A DNA stretch of 29,117 bases, from positions 1 to 29,117 of the IMG/VR virus record IMGVR_UViG_3300021493_000006, one strand, 5' to 3'. Below are positions 1 through 5,514 of the stretch, one piece after another (the stretch's first letter is position 1; the number at the start of each line of letters is the position of its first letter). The DNA is from a virus. Under the pieces are notes generated by a model that saw only the letters and a list, made by a program, of their open reading frames with translations, was not told the DNA's origin and made no database searches. The translations under genes were made by a program, and so were the position numbers.

Positions 1-125
1 AACTAACCCCCGAACAAATTGAGAAGAAACGAGAACACGATAGAAAAAGACGACAGAGAAAACCTCTTTGGGCGATGATGGAAGAGGATTTAGAGGGACT
101 TGACAACGATGGGCAGATGTGGTAA
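1..125 (+). CDS. C-terminal end of a cut hypothetical gene
   Basis: Reading from base 3, an open frame of 40 codons runs to a TAA at 123-125. The visible part begins LTPEQIEKKREHDRKRRQ and ends DLEGLDNDGQMW: a strongly basic, probably helical stretch followed by an acidic tail. The start lies outside the window. I do not recognise a family; basic helices of this kind occur in nucleic-acid-binding proteins, but that is not evidence of function. A promoter (-35 at 100-105, -10 at 123-128) is embedded in its last codons, so the next transcript starts as this gene ends. Confidence 0.55.
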   Translation, partial: LTPEQIEKKREHDRKRRQRKPLWAMMEEDLEGLDNDGQMW

Positions 126-128
126 AGT
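100..128 (+). promoter_or_regulatory. sigma70-type promoter P0
   Basis: TTGACA at 100-105, a 17-base spacer and TAAAGT at 123-128. The predicted RNA start is near 135. The flanks GGAC before the -35 and GGTA at the -10 are shared with promoter P2 at 1826-1854, which supports a real promoter family. It would drive the structured leader and the gene at 245. Confidence 0.6.
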
Positions 129-134
129 AGGGGG

Positions 135-244
135 TGGAAAATTGGCTATGATGGTTAGAGCATCCAACACCCAGGGAAGTAAAAAGCCACCGAACCAAGC
201 CTTCTGGGTGGGCGGATGCCGGTGGCTTTTTGCTTGTTAGGAGT
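135..244 (+). promoter_or_regulatory. structured leader RNA with interleaved stems and terminator-like hairpin
   Basis: Stem A pairs GCATCC 160-165 with GGATGC 214-219, and CACCCAG 168-174 with CTGGGTG 204-210. Stem B pairs 181-192 (AAAAAGCCACCG) perfectly with 220-231 (CGGTGGCTTTTT). The order is A, B, A', B', with A' and B' contiguous at 219/220; this is pseudoknot topology, or two competing hairpins. Stem B ends in a T run and looks like an intrinsic terminator, 14 bases before the ATG at 245. I infer an attenuator or riboswitch-like control of the downstream operon. The sequence does not match any riboswitch class I can identify with confidence. Confidence 0.5.
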
Positions 245-997
245 ATGGAAGAAAAACAACCAGAAGAACAATCGTTTTATGTAGTAATTCCAACTTTACT
301 ACTGGAAGATGAGGGAATATCCTTAAAAGCCAAGCGTGTTTATGCTTTAATCTCAAGTTTATGTAAAAAAGAGGGCTATTGCTGGGCTTCCAATAAATTT
401 TTAGCCAAAACTCTGAAAATGCCTTTATCTACGGTTAGATTTTCACTAAAGAAATTAGAAGAGAAAAAATGGATAAAGTCGGAAGTCAATAAAGAGGAGG
501 GAAACAGCAGGAGGATTTTTCTAAATATGCCCGATTTTTATCACACCTATGCCAACAAATTAGCAGAGGGCTATGCTAACGCCCCCGAACAAAAAAAACA
601 GAGGTATGCTAATGCTCCCGAACAAAAAATTCCTAATAATAATATAGATAATAATAAACATATAACTATATTAAAAGATATAGGGAAACAAGTTTCATAC
701 GGCAACCCTGATATAAACTCCTTAATGGATTTCTTAAAAGAAAAACTTGGTGGTTCGCCAGACGGGACAATTAAAGAAAACCGCCGATATGCCTACCTTT
801 TGCTTAAAAGAATAAAAAAAGATTACCCCCAGCGGGACAGCGTGAGTATAATTAAATTCCTTATTCAGGCAGGGCTACAAGACAATTTTCACGGCAAGAA
901 CCTTACAAGTTTCAAATACCTTTACAAAAACGCCCAAAAGATAATTCAAACCATTAAAGGTCGGCTTAAAAATCCAAAGTACATTAAGTTAGATTAA
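245..997 (+). CDS. helix-turn-helix protein, replication-initiator-like
   Basis: A 250-residue protein. Residues about 8-95 read as a winged-helix domain of the kind found at the N-terminus of phage replication organisers and plasmid initiators: FYVVIPTLLLEDE, then AKRVYALISSLCKKEGYCWASN, then a recognition-helix segment LPLS-like (MPLSTVRFSLKKLEEKKWI). A linker follows that contains YANAPEQK twice and a run of Asn, then a helical C-terminal domain rich in Lys. I chose the ATG at 245; a TTG at 230 is also in frame but lies inside the upstream hairpin. AGGAG sits only one base before the ATG, too close for a normal ribosome site. The role in replication is inferred from domain type and first position in the early operon. 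A transcriptional regulator is the alternative. Confidence 0.6.
   Translation: MEEKQPEEQSFYVVIPTLLLEDEGISLKAKRVYALISSLCKKEGYCWASNKFLAKTLKMPLSTVRFSLKKLEEKKWIKSEVNKEEGNSRRIFLNMPDFYHTYANKLAEGYANAPEQKKQRYANAPEQKIPNNNIDNNKHITILKDIGKQVSYGNPDINSLMDFLKEKLGGSPDGTIKENRRYAYLLLKRIKKDYPQRDSVSIIKFLIQAGLQDNFHGKNLTSFKYLYKNAQKIIQTIKGRLKNPKYIKLD
956..963 (+). repeat. AAAGGTCG element 1
   Basis: Exact copy within the last codons of the gene at 245-997 (encoding KGR). Its GG is 41 bases before the ATG at 1000. Context is TTAAAGGTCGGCTTAAAA. Confidence 0.6.
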
Positions 998-999
998 AT

Positions 1000-1341
1000 A
1001 TGACAAGAGAACTTTCTAAAAACTTAATGTGTATTTTAGTAAGGGGCGGAATAGAGATATGGTTAGAGGAAGGAAAGGCAAGGCGATTTCAACAGATATT
1101 ACAAAATACTAATGGTGATTTTATAGAAATAGGTGGAGAATCAATCAATAGGCGTGATATCACCGGGGTATTTAAGGCAACAACAATGGAGGATGCAACC
1201 CGGCGAAAAAATGGTCAGTGGAAGTGCAAATATAACACATGGCATAGTAAAGGAGAAGAATGCCATTGTGCAGAATTGCAAAGATATAAAACCTTTAAAA
1301 CTTATGATAAAGGGTTTGCGAGCATCCAAAAAAATAGTTGA
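1000..1341 (+). CDS. small putative zinc-binding hypothetical protein
   Basis: A 113-residue protein whose ATG lies two bases after the previous stop. The N-terminal half looks like a small beta domain (CILVRGGIEIWLEEGKA, then QQILQNTNGDFIEIGGESIN). The C-terminal half carries Cys and His in the pattern C-x5-H-x5-C-x-C (CKYNTWHSKGEECHC, about residues 75-89), which suggests one metal site. The last 38 bases overlap the next gene in another frame. No family recognised. The tight spacing suggests it is cotranslated with the HTH protein upstream. Confidence 0.55.
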   Translation: MTRELSKNLMCILVRGGIEIWLEEGKARRFQQILQNTNGDFIEIGGESINRRDITGVFKATTMEDATRRKNGQWKCKYNTWHSKGEECHCAELQRYKTFKTYDKGFASIQKNS

Positions 1342-1633
1342 GGAGATCCTTCGGGATTACCCCGAAACCCGCAGTTCTGATAAAAAGTTATTCTTAAAAG
1401 TGCTGGAAAGATTTGGTCTCACCCTAACAGACGAGCAAAAGAGAAAATTCCTACAGATACCTATCTCCTACGAGTCGGTTAGAAGAAGCAGGCAGAAAAT
1501 CCAAAACGAGGAGGGCAAATACCTTCCCGATGAGAAGACCTTAAAAGCAAGGCAGTGGGAGAGAGACGCAATGAAGCACGCAATGTTGTCAGAGGAGGAG
1601 AAGTGGAGAAGGTTTAGTGAGATGTGCTTATAG
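1304..1633 (+). CDS. conserved-looking phage hypothetical protein
   Basis: A 109-residue, charged, mostly helical protein. A frame extends upstream to 1133, but the codons before 1304 overlap the previous gene almost completely and look like a shadow. I therefore place the start at the ATG at 1304 (a TTG at 1316 is also possible). The segment YESVRRSRQKIQNEEGKYLP resembles a motif I associate with small phage-encoded hypotheticals; I cannot name the family. A strong promoter begins eight bases after the stop, so this gene probably ends the first early operon. Confidence 0.6.
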   Translation: MIKGLRASKKIVEEILRDYPETRSSDKKLFLKVLERFGLTLTDEQKRKFLQIPISYESVRRSRQKIQNEEGKYLPDEKTLKARQWERDAMKHAMLSEEEKWRRFSEMCL

Positions 1634-1640
1634 GACTTAC

Positions 1641-1669
1641 TTGACAAAATTTTGATAGTTTGGTAGAAT
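1641..1669 (+). promoter_or_regulatory. sigma70-type promoter P1
   Basis: TTGACA at 1641-1646, 17-base spacer, TAGAAT at 1664-1669. The spacer contains TTGATAGT at the same place as P2. The expected RNA start (about 1676) is only three bases before the ATG at 1679, so the transcript would be leaderless or nearly so. Confidence 0.7.
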
Positions 1670-1678
1670 TGGGGCAGT

Positions 1679-1840
1679 ATGCGTGAAAAAAGAGAAAGAA
1701 ACAAAATAATAATTGAGAGAATAAAGCGGGGAGATTTCTTAATGGACATCGCCCGTGAGTTTAACATTAGCCCCTCCCGAGTGTCAAAAATCAAGAGGCA
1801 TTATTTGATAGAGAAAAAGAAGGACTTGACAAAAACTTGA
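1679..1840 (+). CDS. 53-residue helix-turn-helix regulator candidate
   Basis: The protein is basic and consists of little more than one helix-turn-helix: IKRGDFLMDIAREFNISPSR, followed by the recognition-like SRVSKIKRHYL. This resembles the DNA-binding helices of resolvase/Hin or sigma region-4 type proteins. It sits between two near-identical promoters (P1 before it, P2 overlapping its last codons), a usual place for an autoregulator. There is no room for a ribosome site between the predicted transcript start and the ATG, which suggests leaderless translation. Function as a repressor or early switch is inferred from size, fold and position only. Confidence 0.6.
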   Translation: MREKRERNKIIIERIKRGDFLMDIAREFNISPSRVSKIKRHYLIEKKKDLTKT

Positions 1841-1854
1841 TAGTGCGGTATAGT
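1826..1854 (+). promoter_or_regulatory. sigma70-type promoter P2
   Basis: TTGACA at 1826-1831, 17-base spacer, TATAGT at 1849-1854. It overlaps the 3' end of the 53-residue HTH gene. The expected RNA start is near 1861, immediately before AAAGGTCG element 2. Shares TTGACAAAA and TTGATAGT with P1. Confidence 0.7.
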
Positions 1855-1863
1855 AAAGGCAGA

Positions 1864-1871
1864 AAAGGTCG
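1864..1871 (+). repeat. AAAGGTCG element 2
   Basis: Exact copy at the very start of the transcript predicted from P2. Its GG is 42 bases before the ATG at 1909. It is followed by AGGAAATTCCT, whose arms AGGAA/TTCCT are complementary. Confidence 0.6.
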
Positions 1872-1908
1872 GGGAGAAGGAAATTCCTAAAAACCAAGAA
1901 GAGAGAAA

Positions 1909-2169
1909 ATGAAAAAAAATATGAAGAGAAAAAGATTTTATACAATAACAAAACTTGGAAAGAGTGTAGAAATTGTGGGGAGTGTAGATAATTTAGAAAG
2001 GGCAAAGAGGATAGCAAGGAGAGTTGCAGAAAAAGCAGAAAAAGAAGAAGTATTTGATGGAGTGTTTATAGATAAAATATTGCTGAACGAGTATGATGGC
2101 AAATATAGAGTGGATAGGAGTTGGGAGTTAGATGTCTATACTGGTTATCAGCCTTGGGCATTAGAATAG
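1909..2169 (+). CDS. small basic hypothetical protein
   Basis: An 86-residue protein beginning MKKNMKRKRFYTITKLGKSV; the second Met (codon 5) is an equally possible start. It alternates a beta-type N-terminus with an amphipathic basic helix (NLERAKRIARRVAEKAEKEE) and ends in aromatic residues. No family recognised. GAGAG lies just upstream as a weak ribosome site. It is the first gene transcribed from P2. Confidence 0.5.
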   Translation: MKKNMKRKRFYTITKLGKSVEIVGSVDNLERAKRIARRVAEKAEKEEVFDGVFIDKILLNEYDGKYRVDRSWELDVYTGYQPWALE

Positions 2170-2284
2170 TTGGCTTCTGGCTCTCCTTCCTCGCAGAAGC
2201 GGGAGGGAGAGACGAGGGGCTAACCCTCAAAAAGGTCGGCTCAAGGAAAAGAGCATAAAACCAAAAAGGTCGTTAAAGAAAAAT
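2170..2284 (+). promoter_or_regulatory. structured gap with interleaved inverted repeats and two AAAGGTCG elements
   Basis: GCTTCTG 2173-2179 pairs with CAGAAGC 2194-2200. CTCTCCTTCC 2181-2190 pairs with GGAGGGAGAG 2202-2211 (10 pairs, one G-U). The order is A, B, A', B'. A further hairpin GAGGG 2214-2218 / CCCTC 2224-2228 follows, then exact AAAGGTCG copies at 2231-2238 and 2265-2272. The second copy has its GG 17 bases before the ATG at 2285. No promoter of the P0-P2 type was found here, so I read it as a leader or intercistronic RNA element. Confidence 0.5.
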
Positions 2285-2515
2285 ATGAACAAAGAAAACA
2301 AAGAATTCAGACAAAGAGTAGAGATGATAAAAGACATAGCCAAAACCTACGGGAGGACCAAGGGGGCAACAGAGTTAGGCAAAAAATACGGACTTTCAAA
2401 ACAGCGAATACAGCAGTTAGTTACAATTCTCCGAAGGAGAGGAGTAAATATCCCTCATATTCGGTATCGTGGAGCAATAGAAACCGCTGTCAAAGAACTA
2501 AAAAACAACCTATGA
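2285..2515 (+). CDS. helix-turn-helix protein, sigma region-4-like
   Basis: A 76-residue basic protein. Residues about 17-52 (IAKTYGRTKGATELGKKYGL, then SKQRIQQLVTILRRRG) form a helix-turn-helix typical of sigma region 4 or MerR/Cro-type single-domain regulators. It lies after the structured gap with two AAAGGTCG elements and ends in an ATGA junction with the next gene, so the two are probably translationally coupled. Regulator role inferred from fold; target unknown. Confidence 0.55.
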   Translation: MNKENKEFRQRVEMIKDIAKTYGRTKGATELGKKYGLSKQRIQQLVTILRRRGVNIPHIRYRGAIETAVKELKNNL

Positions 2516-2664
2516 CAAGAGAACAAATAAACCAAATAATCAGAGTTTGCGGATTAGGCTTTGATTATTGGGACATCCCGCCGCTTTGGAGAAAAGACAT
2601 CTCCCAAGACGACTGGGAATTCTCCGAAGAAGCGGAGCGGGAAAAACAATTAAAAGGTCGCTAA
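2512..2664 (+). CDS. 50-residue hypothetical protein
   Basis: The start ATG overlaps the upstream stop (ATGA). The protein begins MTREQINQIIRVCGLGFDYW and is acidic toward the end (SQDDWEFSEEAE) before the basic tail KQLKGR. That tail and its stop are encoded by AAAGGTCG element 5 (2653-2660). No domain recognised. It resembles other short, aromatic, acidic phage early proteins that bind host proteins, but this is only a size and composition argument. Confidence 0.5.
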   Translation: MTREQINQIIRVCGLGFDYWDIPPLWRKDISQDDWEFSEEAEREKQLKGR

Positions 2665-2738
2665 AATGGTTGCAGGGACTTGAGAAGGAGATTTTGGGCG
2701 ACCATTTTTCTCCTTCTCAAATCTCTTGCCAAAACTAA
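2652..2738 (+). promoter_or_regulatory. AAAGGTCG element 5 followed by an interleaved double stem
   Basis: AAAGGTCG is at 2653-2660. Stem A pairs AAAATGGTTGC 2663-2673 with GCGACCATTTT 2698-2708 (11 pairs, one G-U). Stem B pairs TTGAGAAGGAGA 2680-2691 with TCTCCTTCTCAA 2709-2720 (12 perfect pairs). A' and B' are contiguous at 2708/2709, and both connecting loops are six bases. Stem A ends in a T run and is terminator-like. GGTCGC of the element (2656-2661) could also pair with GCGACC 2698-2703, giving a third option. The gene at 2739 follows 18 bases later. Confidence 0.55.
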
Positions 2739-3572
2739 ATGAAAAAAGAAATTAGAGAAGTTAAAACAATAAACAAAGAAAAAATTATTCAAATTACTAC
2801 TTTAGATGAGAGATGGTATGCGAAGTCAGTTATAGACCCTCAAACAAATTTACCGAAGTATATTTTCTATCCCTCTGTTACTTGGATTAGTTCTTATTAC
2901 CCTAAAGGAATTGCTTTCTATAAGTGGTTAGCAAATAAAGGCTGGGAAGAGAGTGAAGCGATAAAGATTTCAGCAGGGGAAAAAGGTTCAAAAATCCACC
3001 AAGCCACACAAATGATTGATGACGGCAAAGAGGTAGCAATGAATGATAAGTTTATCAATCCTACCACGATGGAGTTAGAAGAACTCACTCCCGAGGAATA
3101 TAAAGCAGTGATGGATTTTACAGAGTGGCTTGATATAACAAAGCCAGAATTACTTGCAAACGAGATAACGGTTTTCGGTGATGACTATGCTGGAACAATA
3201 GACAGGATTTACAGGATAGACGGGCAAATCTGGATAGTTGATATTAAAACAGGTCAAAACATCTGGGAAGAGTATAAATTGCAGTTAAGTGCATATAGCC
3301 ACGCAAATATAGATTACAAAGAATTAAAGATTACTGACAAAGAATGGCAGAATAGAAAATTAGCAATTTTGCAGATTGGTTATCATCGGAATCAAAGGGG
3401 ATATAAATTTACAGAAGTAGAGGATAAATATGATTTATTCAGAATGGCAAGGCAAATCTGGGAAAATGAAAATCCGAATGCAAAGCCTGACCAAGCCAGT
3501 TATCCGCTTCGGCTTGCCTCAAAGATAAGAGCCAAAAAGGTCGCAAAGACAAATAAAACTAAAAAACTATGA
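2739..3572 (+). CDS. PD-(D/E)XK nuclease, RecB/Cas4-like exonuclease
   Basis: A 277-residue protein. Visible nuclease motifs in order: a helical segment with GEKGSKIHQATQ (about residues 81-92, the conserved His region), GDDYAGTIDRI (about 147-157, first metal Asp), WIVDIKTG (about 165-172, the D-x-K core) and KLQLSAYSHA (about 178-188, the Q-xxx-Y motif). This set is typical of RecB-family and Cas4-like exonucleases that phages use to resect DNA ends for recombination. The tail is very basic (KIRAKKVAKTNKTKKL) and is encoded partly by AAAGGTCG element 6. It is coupled by ATGA to an SSB-like gene, which fits an exonuclease plus single-strand-binding pair. Confidence 0.8.
   Translation: MKKEIREVKTINKEKIIQITTLDERWYAKSVIDPQTNLPKYIFYPSVTWISSYYPKGIAFYKWLANKGWEESEAIKISAGEKGSKIHQATQMIDDGKEVAMNDKFINPTTMELEELTPEEYKAVMDFTEWLDITKPELLANEITVFGDDYAGTIDRIYRIDGQIWIVDIKTGQNIWEEYKLQLSAYSHANIDYKELKITDKEWQNRKLAILQIGYHRNQRGYKFTEVEDKYDLFRMARQIWENENPNAKPDQASYPLRLASKIRAKKVAKTNKTKKL
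3536..3543 (+). repeat. AAAGGTCG element 6
   Basis: Exact copy in the last codons of the nuclease gene. Its GG is 30 bases before the ATG at 3569. Confidence 0.55.
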
Positions 3573-3976
3573 AGGTTCAAAAAAGAGTTTCAATTCAAGG
3601 AGATTGGGCCAAAAAAGGAGAGGATATTAGAGATGGAGACATTATTACAATCAAGGATAGCGGGCAGATTATCTCTGGGGATTATGGAGACAGGTATGTT
3701 TTTAAGATAGAAACGAGAAACGGAGAAAAGTTGCTGACGTTTAATCAGACATCTATAAATAATTTGATAGATGCCTATGGAGACGAAACAGGAAACTGGG
3801 TAAACAAAGAAGTAAAGGTTTGGATTGTAAAACAAAATGTTGCTGGGAAATTGAAAGATGTTATATACCTGACTGCTCCGGATTGGGTGGAAGGAGAAGA
3901 TGGGTTTGTTCCTCCAGAAAAGAAGGAAGATAAAGATATTCCTGTGATCAATGAAGAAAGCGATGTTCCTTTATGA
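3569..3976 (+). CDS. OB-fold / SSB-like protein with acidic tip
   Basis: A 135-residue protein. Residues 1-100 are rich in predicted beta strands (DIITIKDSGQIISGDYGDRY, KVWIVKQNVAGKLKDVIYLT), consistent with an OB-like fold. The C-terminus is acidic and ends INEESDVPL. Bacterial single-strand-binding proteins end in an acidic tail with a D-x-P-F-type tip that recruits partners; SDVPL is similar but has Leu instead of Phe. The gene overlaps the nuclease stop by ATGA and is followed at once by the SWIM protein. I infer a recombination single-strand-binding protein. The fold assignment is by eye and not certain. Confidence 0.5.
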   Translation: MKVQKRVSIQGDWAKKGEDIRDGDIITIKDSGQIISGDYGDRYVFKIETRNGEKLLTFNQTSINNLIDAYGDETGNWVNKEVKVWIVKQNVAGKLKDVIYLTAPDWVEGEDGFVPPEKKEDKDIPVINEESDVPL

Positions 3977-4290
3977 GGGTTATAAGAGTGCCGGCACAAT
4001 CTGTGTTTCAATGGAGAGTTCCCAGTAAATCAAAAAAAGGGAAATATCATATTGTTAGTTGGTCAAAGGATGAAGGTTATGTCTGCGATTGTGAAGGATA
4101 TGCTTGGGCTAAAAAACACGGGCACGATTGCCGGCATATTAGACAGGTTAAAAATTATTTTAAGGGATTAATTTATGAAGGAGAAAATTATAAACGAAAA
4201 TCTACTGAAAGTGAGCGGGAAGTTCCCGATAGACCGTCAATTAGAACTCGGGGAGGATTTAGAAATACGATTGAAAGGCGGAATAGTTAA
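3973..4290 (+). CDS. SWIM-type zinc-finger protein
   Basis: A 105-residue frame starting in an ATGA overlap. Residues 24-60 contain KYHIVSWSKDEGYVCDCEGY and HGHDCRHIRQV: the C-x-C ... C-x-H signature of a SWIM zinc finger, a domain seen in recombination and DNA-repair partner proteins. The last about 38 residues (serine-, arginine- and proline-rich) overlap the next gene in another frame and look unstructured, as if the original stop had been lost. Position after the nuclease and SSB-like genes suggests a recombination accessory role. Confidence 0.65.
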   Translation: MRVIRVPAQSVFQWRVPSKSKKGKYHIVSWSKDEGYVCDCEGYAWAKKHGHDCRHIRQVKNYFKGLIYEGENYKRKSTESEREVPDRPSIRTRGGFRNTIERRNS

Positions 4291-4366
4291 AAAGGAGATT
4301 TTAGATAACCAAGATGGAAGCGTGAATGTAGTTTATATTATTAAGCCAACAGAAATAGAATTATGA
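4175..4366 (+). CDS. 63-residue hypothetical protein overlapping the SWIM gene
   Basis: It overlaps the preceding frame by 116 bases. Its own start looks good: AAGGGA lies about seven bases before the ATG at 4175. The C-terminal half (LEIRLKGGIVKKEILDNQDG, then SVNVVYIIKPTEIEL) reads as a compact beta protein and looks more protein-like than the competing frame. It ends in an ATGA junction. No family recognised. Confidence 0.55.
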   Translation: MKEKIINENLLKVSGKFPIDRQLELGEDLEIRLKGGIVKKEILDNQDGSVNVVYIIKPTEIEL

Positions 4367-4536
4367 GAATGGGAACATATCACATCTGTAAAAAGTGTCT
4401 CGCCCCGATAACAAGAAACGAGGTAGAGATGACAATTGAGGTAAAAGGTAAAAAGGAGTTCGTGGGCTACTTCCACCGCCACTGCGCCGAGGAGGTAGCC
4501 CAAAGAAAGAACTCAAAATACTTCAAACGAGTATGA
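4363..4536 (+). CDS. 57-residue zinc-ribbon-like protein
   Basis: Starts in an ATGA overlap and ends in another at 4533. It begins MRMGTYHICKKCLAPITRNE and contains YFHRHCAEEV. The spacing CxxC ... HxxHC gives one complete candidate zinc site, similar to small LIM-like or treble-clef modules. The rest is basic. No family named. Part of an unbroken coupled chain from 2739 to 5155. Confidence 0.55.
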   Translation: MRMGTYHICKKCLAPITRNEVEMTIEVKGKKEFVGYFHRHCAEEVAQRKNSKYFKRV

Positions 4537-4988
4537 GAAACGAAATTAAATTCTTATTATTGCTCGGCGTTATTTCTGGACTTCTCGGCTATGCTCTTTA
4601 TATCACCTGTGATGCCTTCTTGGCGTTAGCAGATGACCCCTTGCCAGTTATTAAATTGGAACCCAAACACGAGACAACGGCGGAAATCATAGCAAGAGTA
4701 GCAAAAGAACGAGGTTTGAACCCTACTATTACTTTGATGATTGCCGATATGGGTAGCAAACTAAACAGATATGCAATCCATATCAACAAAGATGGAACTT
4801 ACGACAGAGGAGTATTTATGTATAATTCTTATCACTACAGGCATATTCCAGATGAATGTGCTTTTGACCCCGAATGTGCGACAAAAGAATTTGCAAAAGA
4901 AGTAAAGAAAGGTCATTTGAAAAACTGGGTAGAGGTGAGGGGCTTTAGGTTGGAAGTTTTGGAGAAATACCTGATAGAGGAGAGATGA
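4533..4988 (+). CDS. membrane-anchored lytic-transglycosylase-like protein
   Basis: A 151-residue protein. Residues 7-33 are a strong hydrophobic helix (FLLLLGVISGLLGYALYITC), a signal anchor. Residues 50-140 follow the lysozyme/transglycosylase pattern: AEIIARVAKERGLNPTITLM, then DMGSKLNRYAIHINKDG, then TYDRGVFMYN and a cluster of later Cys. In this family the residue before S-G or x-G is normally the catalytic Glu (E-S-G); here it is Asp72 (D-M-G). The protein may have weak activity, use Asp, or be a binding-only relative. Placed before a two-helix membrane protein, it is a reasonable anchored endolysin or virion murein hydrolase candidate. Confidence 0.55.
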   Translation: MRNEIKFLLLLGVISGLLGYALYITCDAFLALADDPLPVIKLEPKHETTAEIIARVAKERGLNPTITLMIADMGSKLNRYAIHINKDGTYDRGVFMYNSYHYRHIPDECAFDPECATKEFAKEVKKGHLKNWVEVRGFRLEVLEKYLIEER

Positions 4989-5155
4989 AAAGATTAGCCT
5001 TTTACCTACTCCGATGGCAATTATCAACTCCAATTCTGTATATGATAATTCATCTGCTTGGTGCAGGTCTGCTACAAACGATTATAGCAAATTTAGTGGG
5101 AGGGCTAATTTTCTACTATGTGGATAGGTGGATTTTTACGGGGTTAAGAAGATAA
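4985..5155 (+). CDS. two-helix membrane protein, holin candidate
   Basis: A 56-residue protein starting in an ATGA overlap. After MKRLAFYLLRWQL there are two hydrophobic segments, PILYMIIHLLGAGLL and TIIANLVGGLIFYYV, separated by one Gln, then the short basic tail RWIFTGLRR. The two-helix hairpin, small size and coupling to the lysozyme-like gene are what one expects of a class II holin. Holins share little sequence, so the call rests on topology and context. Confidence 0.45.
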   Translation: MKRLAFYLLRWQLSTPILYMIIHLLGAGLLQTIIANLVGGLIFYYVDRWIFTGLRR

Positions 5156-5201
5156 ACAATCCCGCTCGGCAGACCTTAAGGCTGGCAGGGAATTAAAAAG
5201 T
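5156..5201 (+). terminator. imperfect intergenic hairpin
   Basis: CCC 5161-5163 with GGG 5188-5190, GC 5164-5165 with GC 5185-5186, CAG 5170-5172 with CTG 5182-5184, and CC/GG closing a TTAA loop. Bulges interrupt it and there is no T run, so it may be a processing or stabilising hairpin, not a true terminator. Confidence 0.3.
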
Positions 5202-5492
5202 ATGAAAAAAGAAAAGAAAACCAACTGGAAGAAAATCAAAATAGAAGAATTGAATAATTTAACTTATCACAAATGGTGGAGAGCAAGAGCAAAAGAACTA
5301 AGAAGATTTATTGAGAAGGTTGTTGCTCAATCTTATCAAGAAGGATTTGAGGCAGGACAACACGAAGCAACTTCCCAATACAAGAAAGATATGGAAGACG
5401 CTTATGAGAAAGGAAGAAGAGATGTGAAGGAAGAGATGAAAGAAAAATTTAAGAGATATAATAGATTACTGAAAGAAATAGATAAATTATAA
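5202..5492 (+). CDS. charged coiled-coil hypothetical protein
   Basis: A 96-residue protein made almost only of charged helix: IEELNNLTYHKWWRARAKEL, then QSYQEGFEAGQHEATSQYKK, then a Lys/Glu-rich end. The QEGFEAG and YEKGRRD pieces resemble the repeated Y/F-x-x-G-x pattern of small coiled-coil phage proteins. No enzyme motif. First gene of the AT-rich small-gene cluster. Confidence 0.5.
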   Translation: MKKEKKTNWKKIKIEELNNLTYHKWWRARAKELRRFIEKVVAQSYQEGFEAGQHEATSQYKKDMEDAYEKGRRDVKEEMKEKFKRYNRLLKEIDKL

Positions 5493-5514
5493 TCTATCTA
5501 AACTAAATAAACCT

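Noticed and set aside
147-161. tRNA-like D-arm sequence GGTTAGAGC
   Set aside because: The flanks do not form an acceptor stem, a normal anticodon arm or a T arm; the region folds better as the leader stems described.
1133-1303. Long upstream extension of the gene at 1304
   Set aside because: It lies almost entirely inside the better-supported frame 1000-1341 and has no ribosome site.
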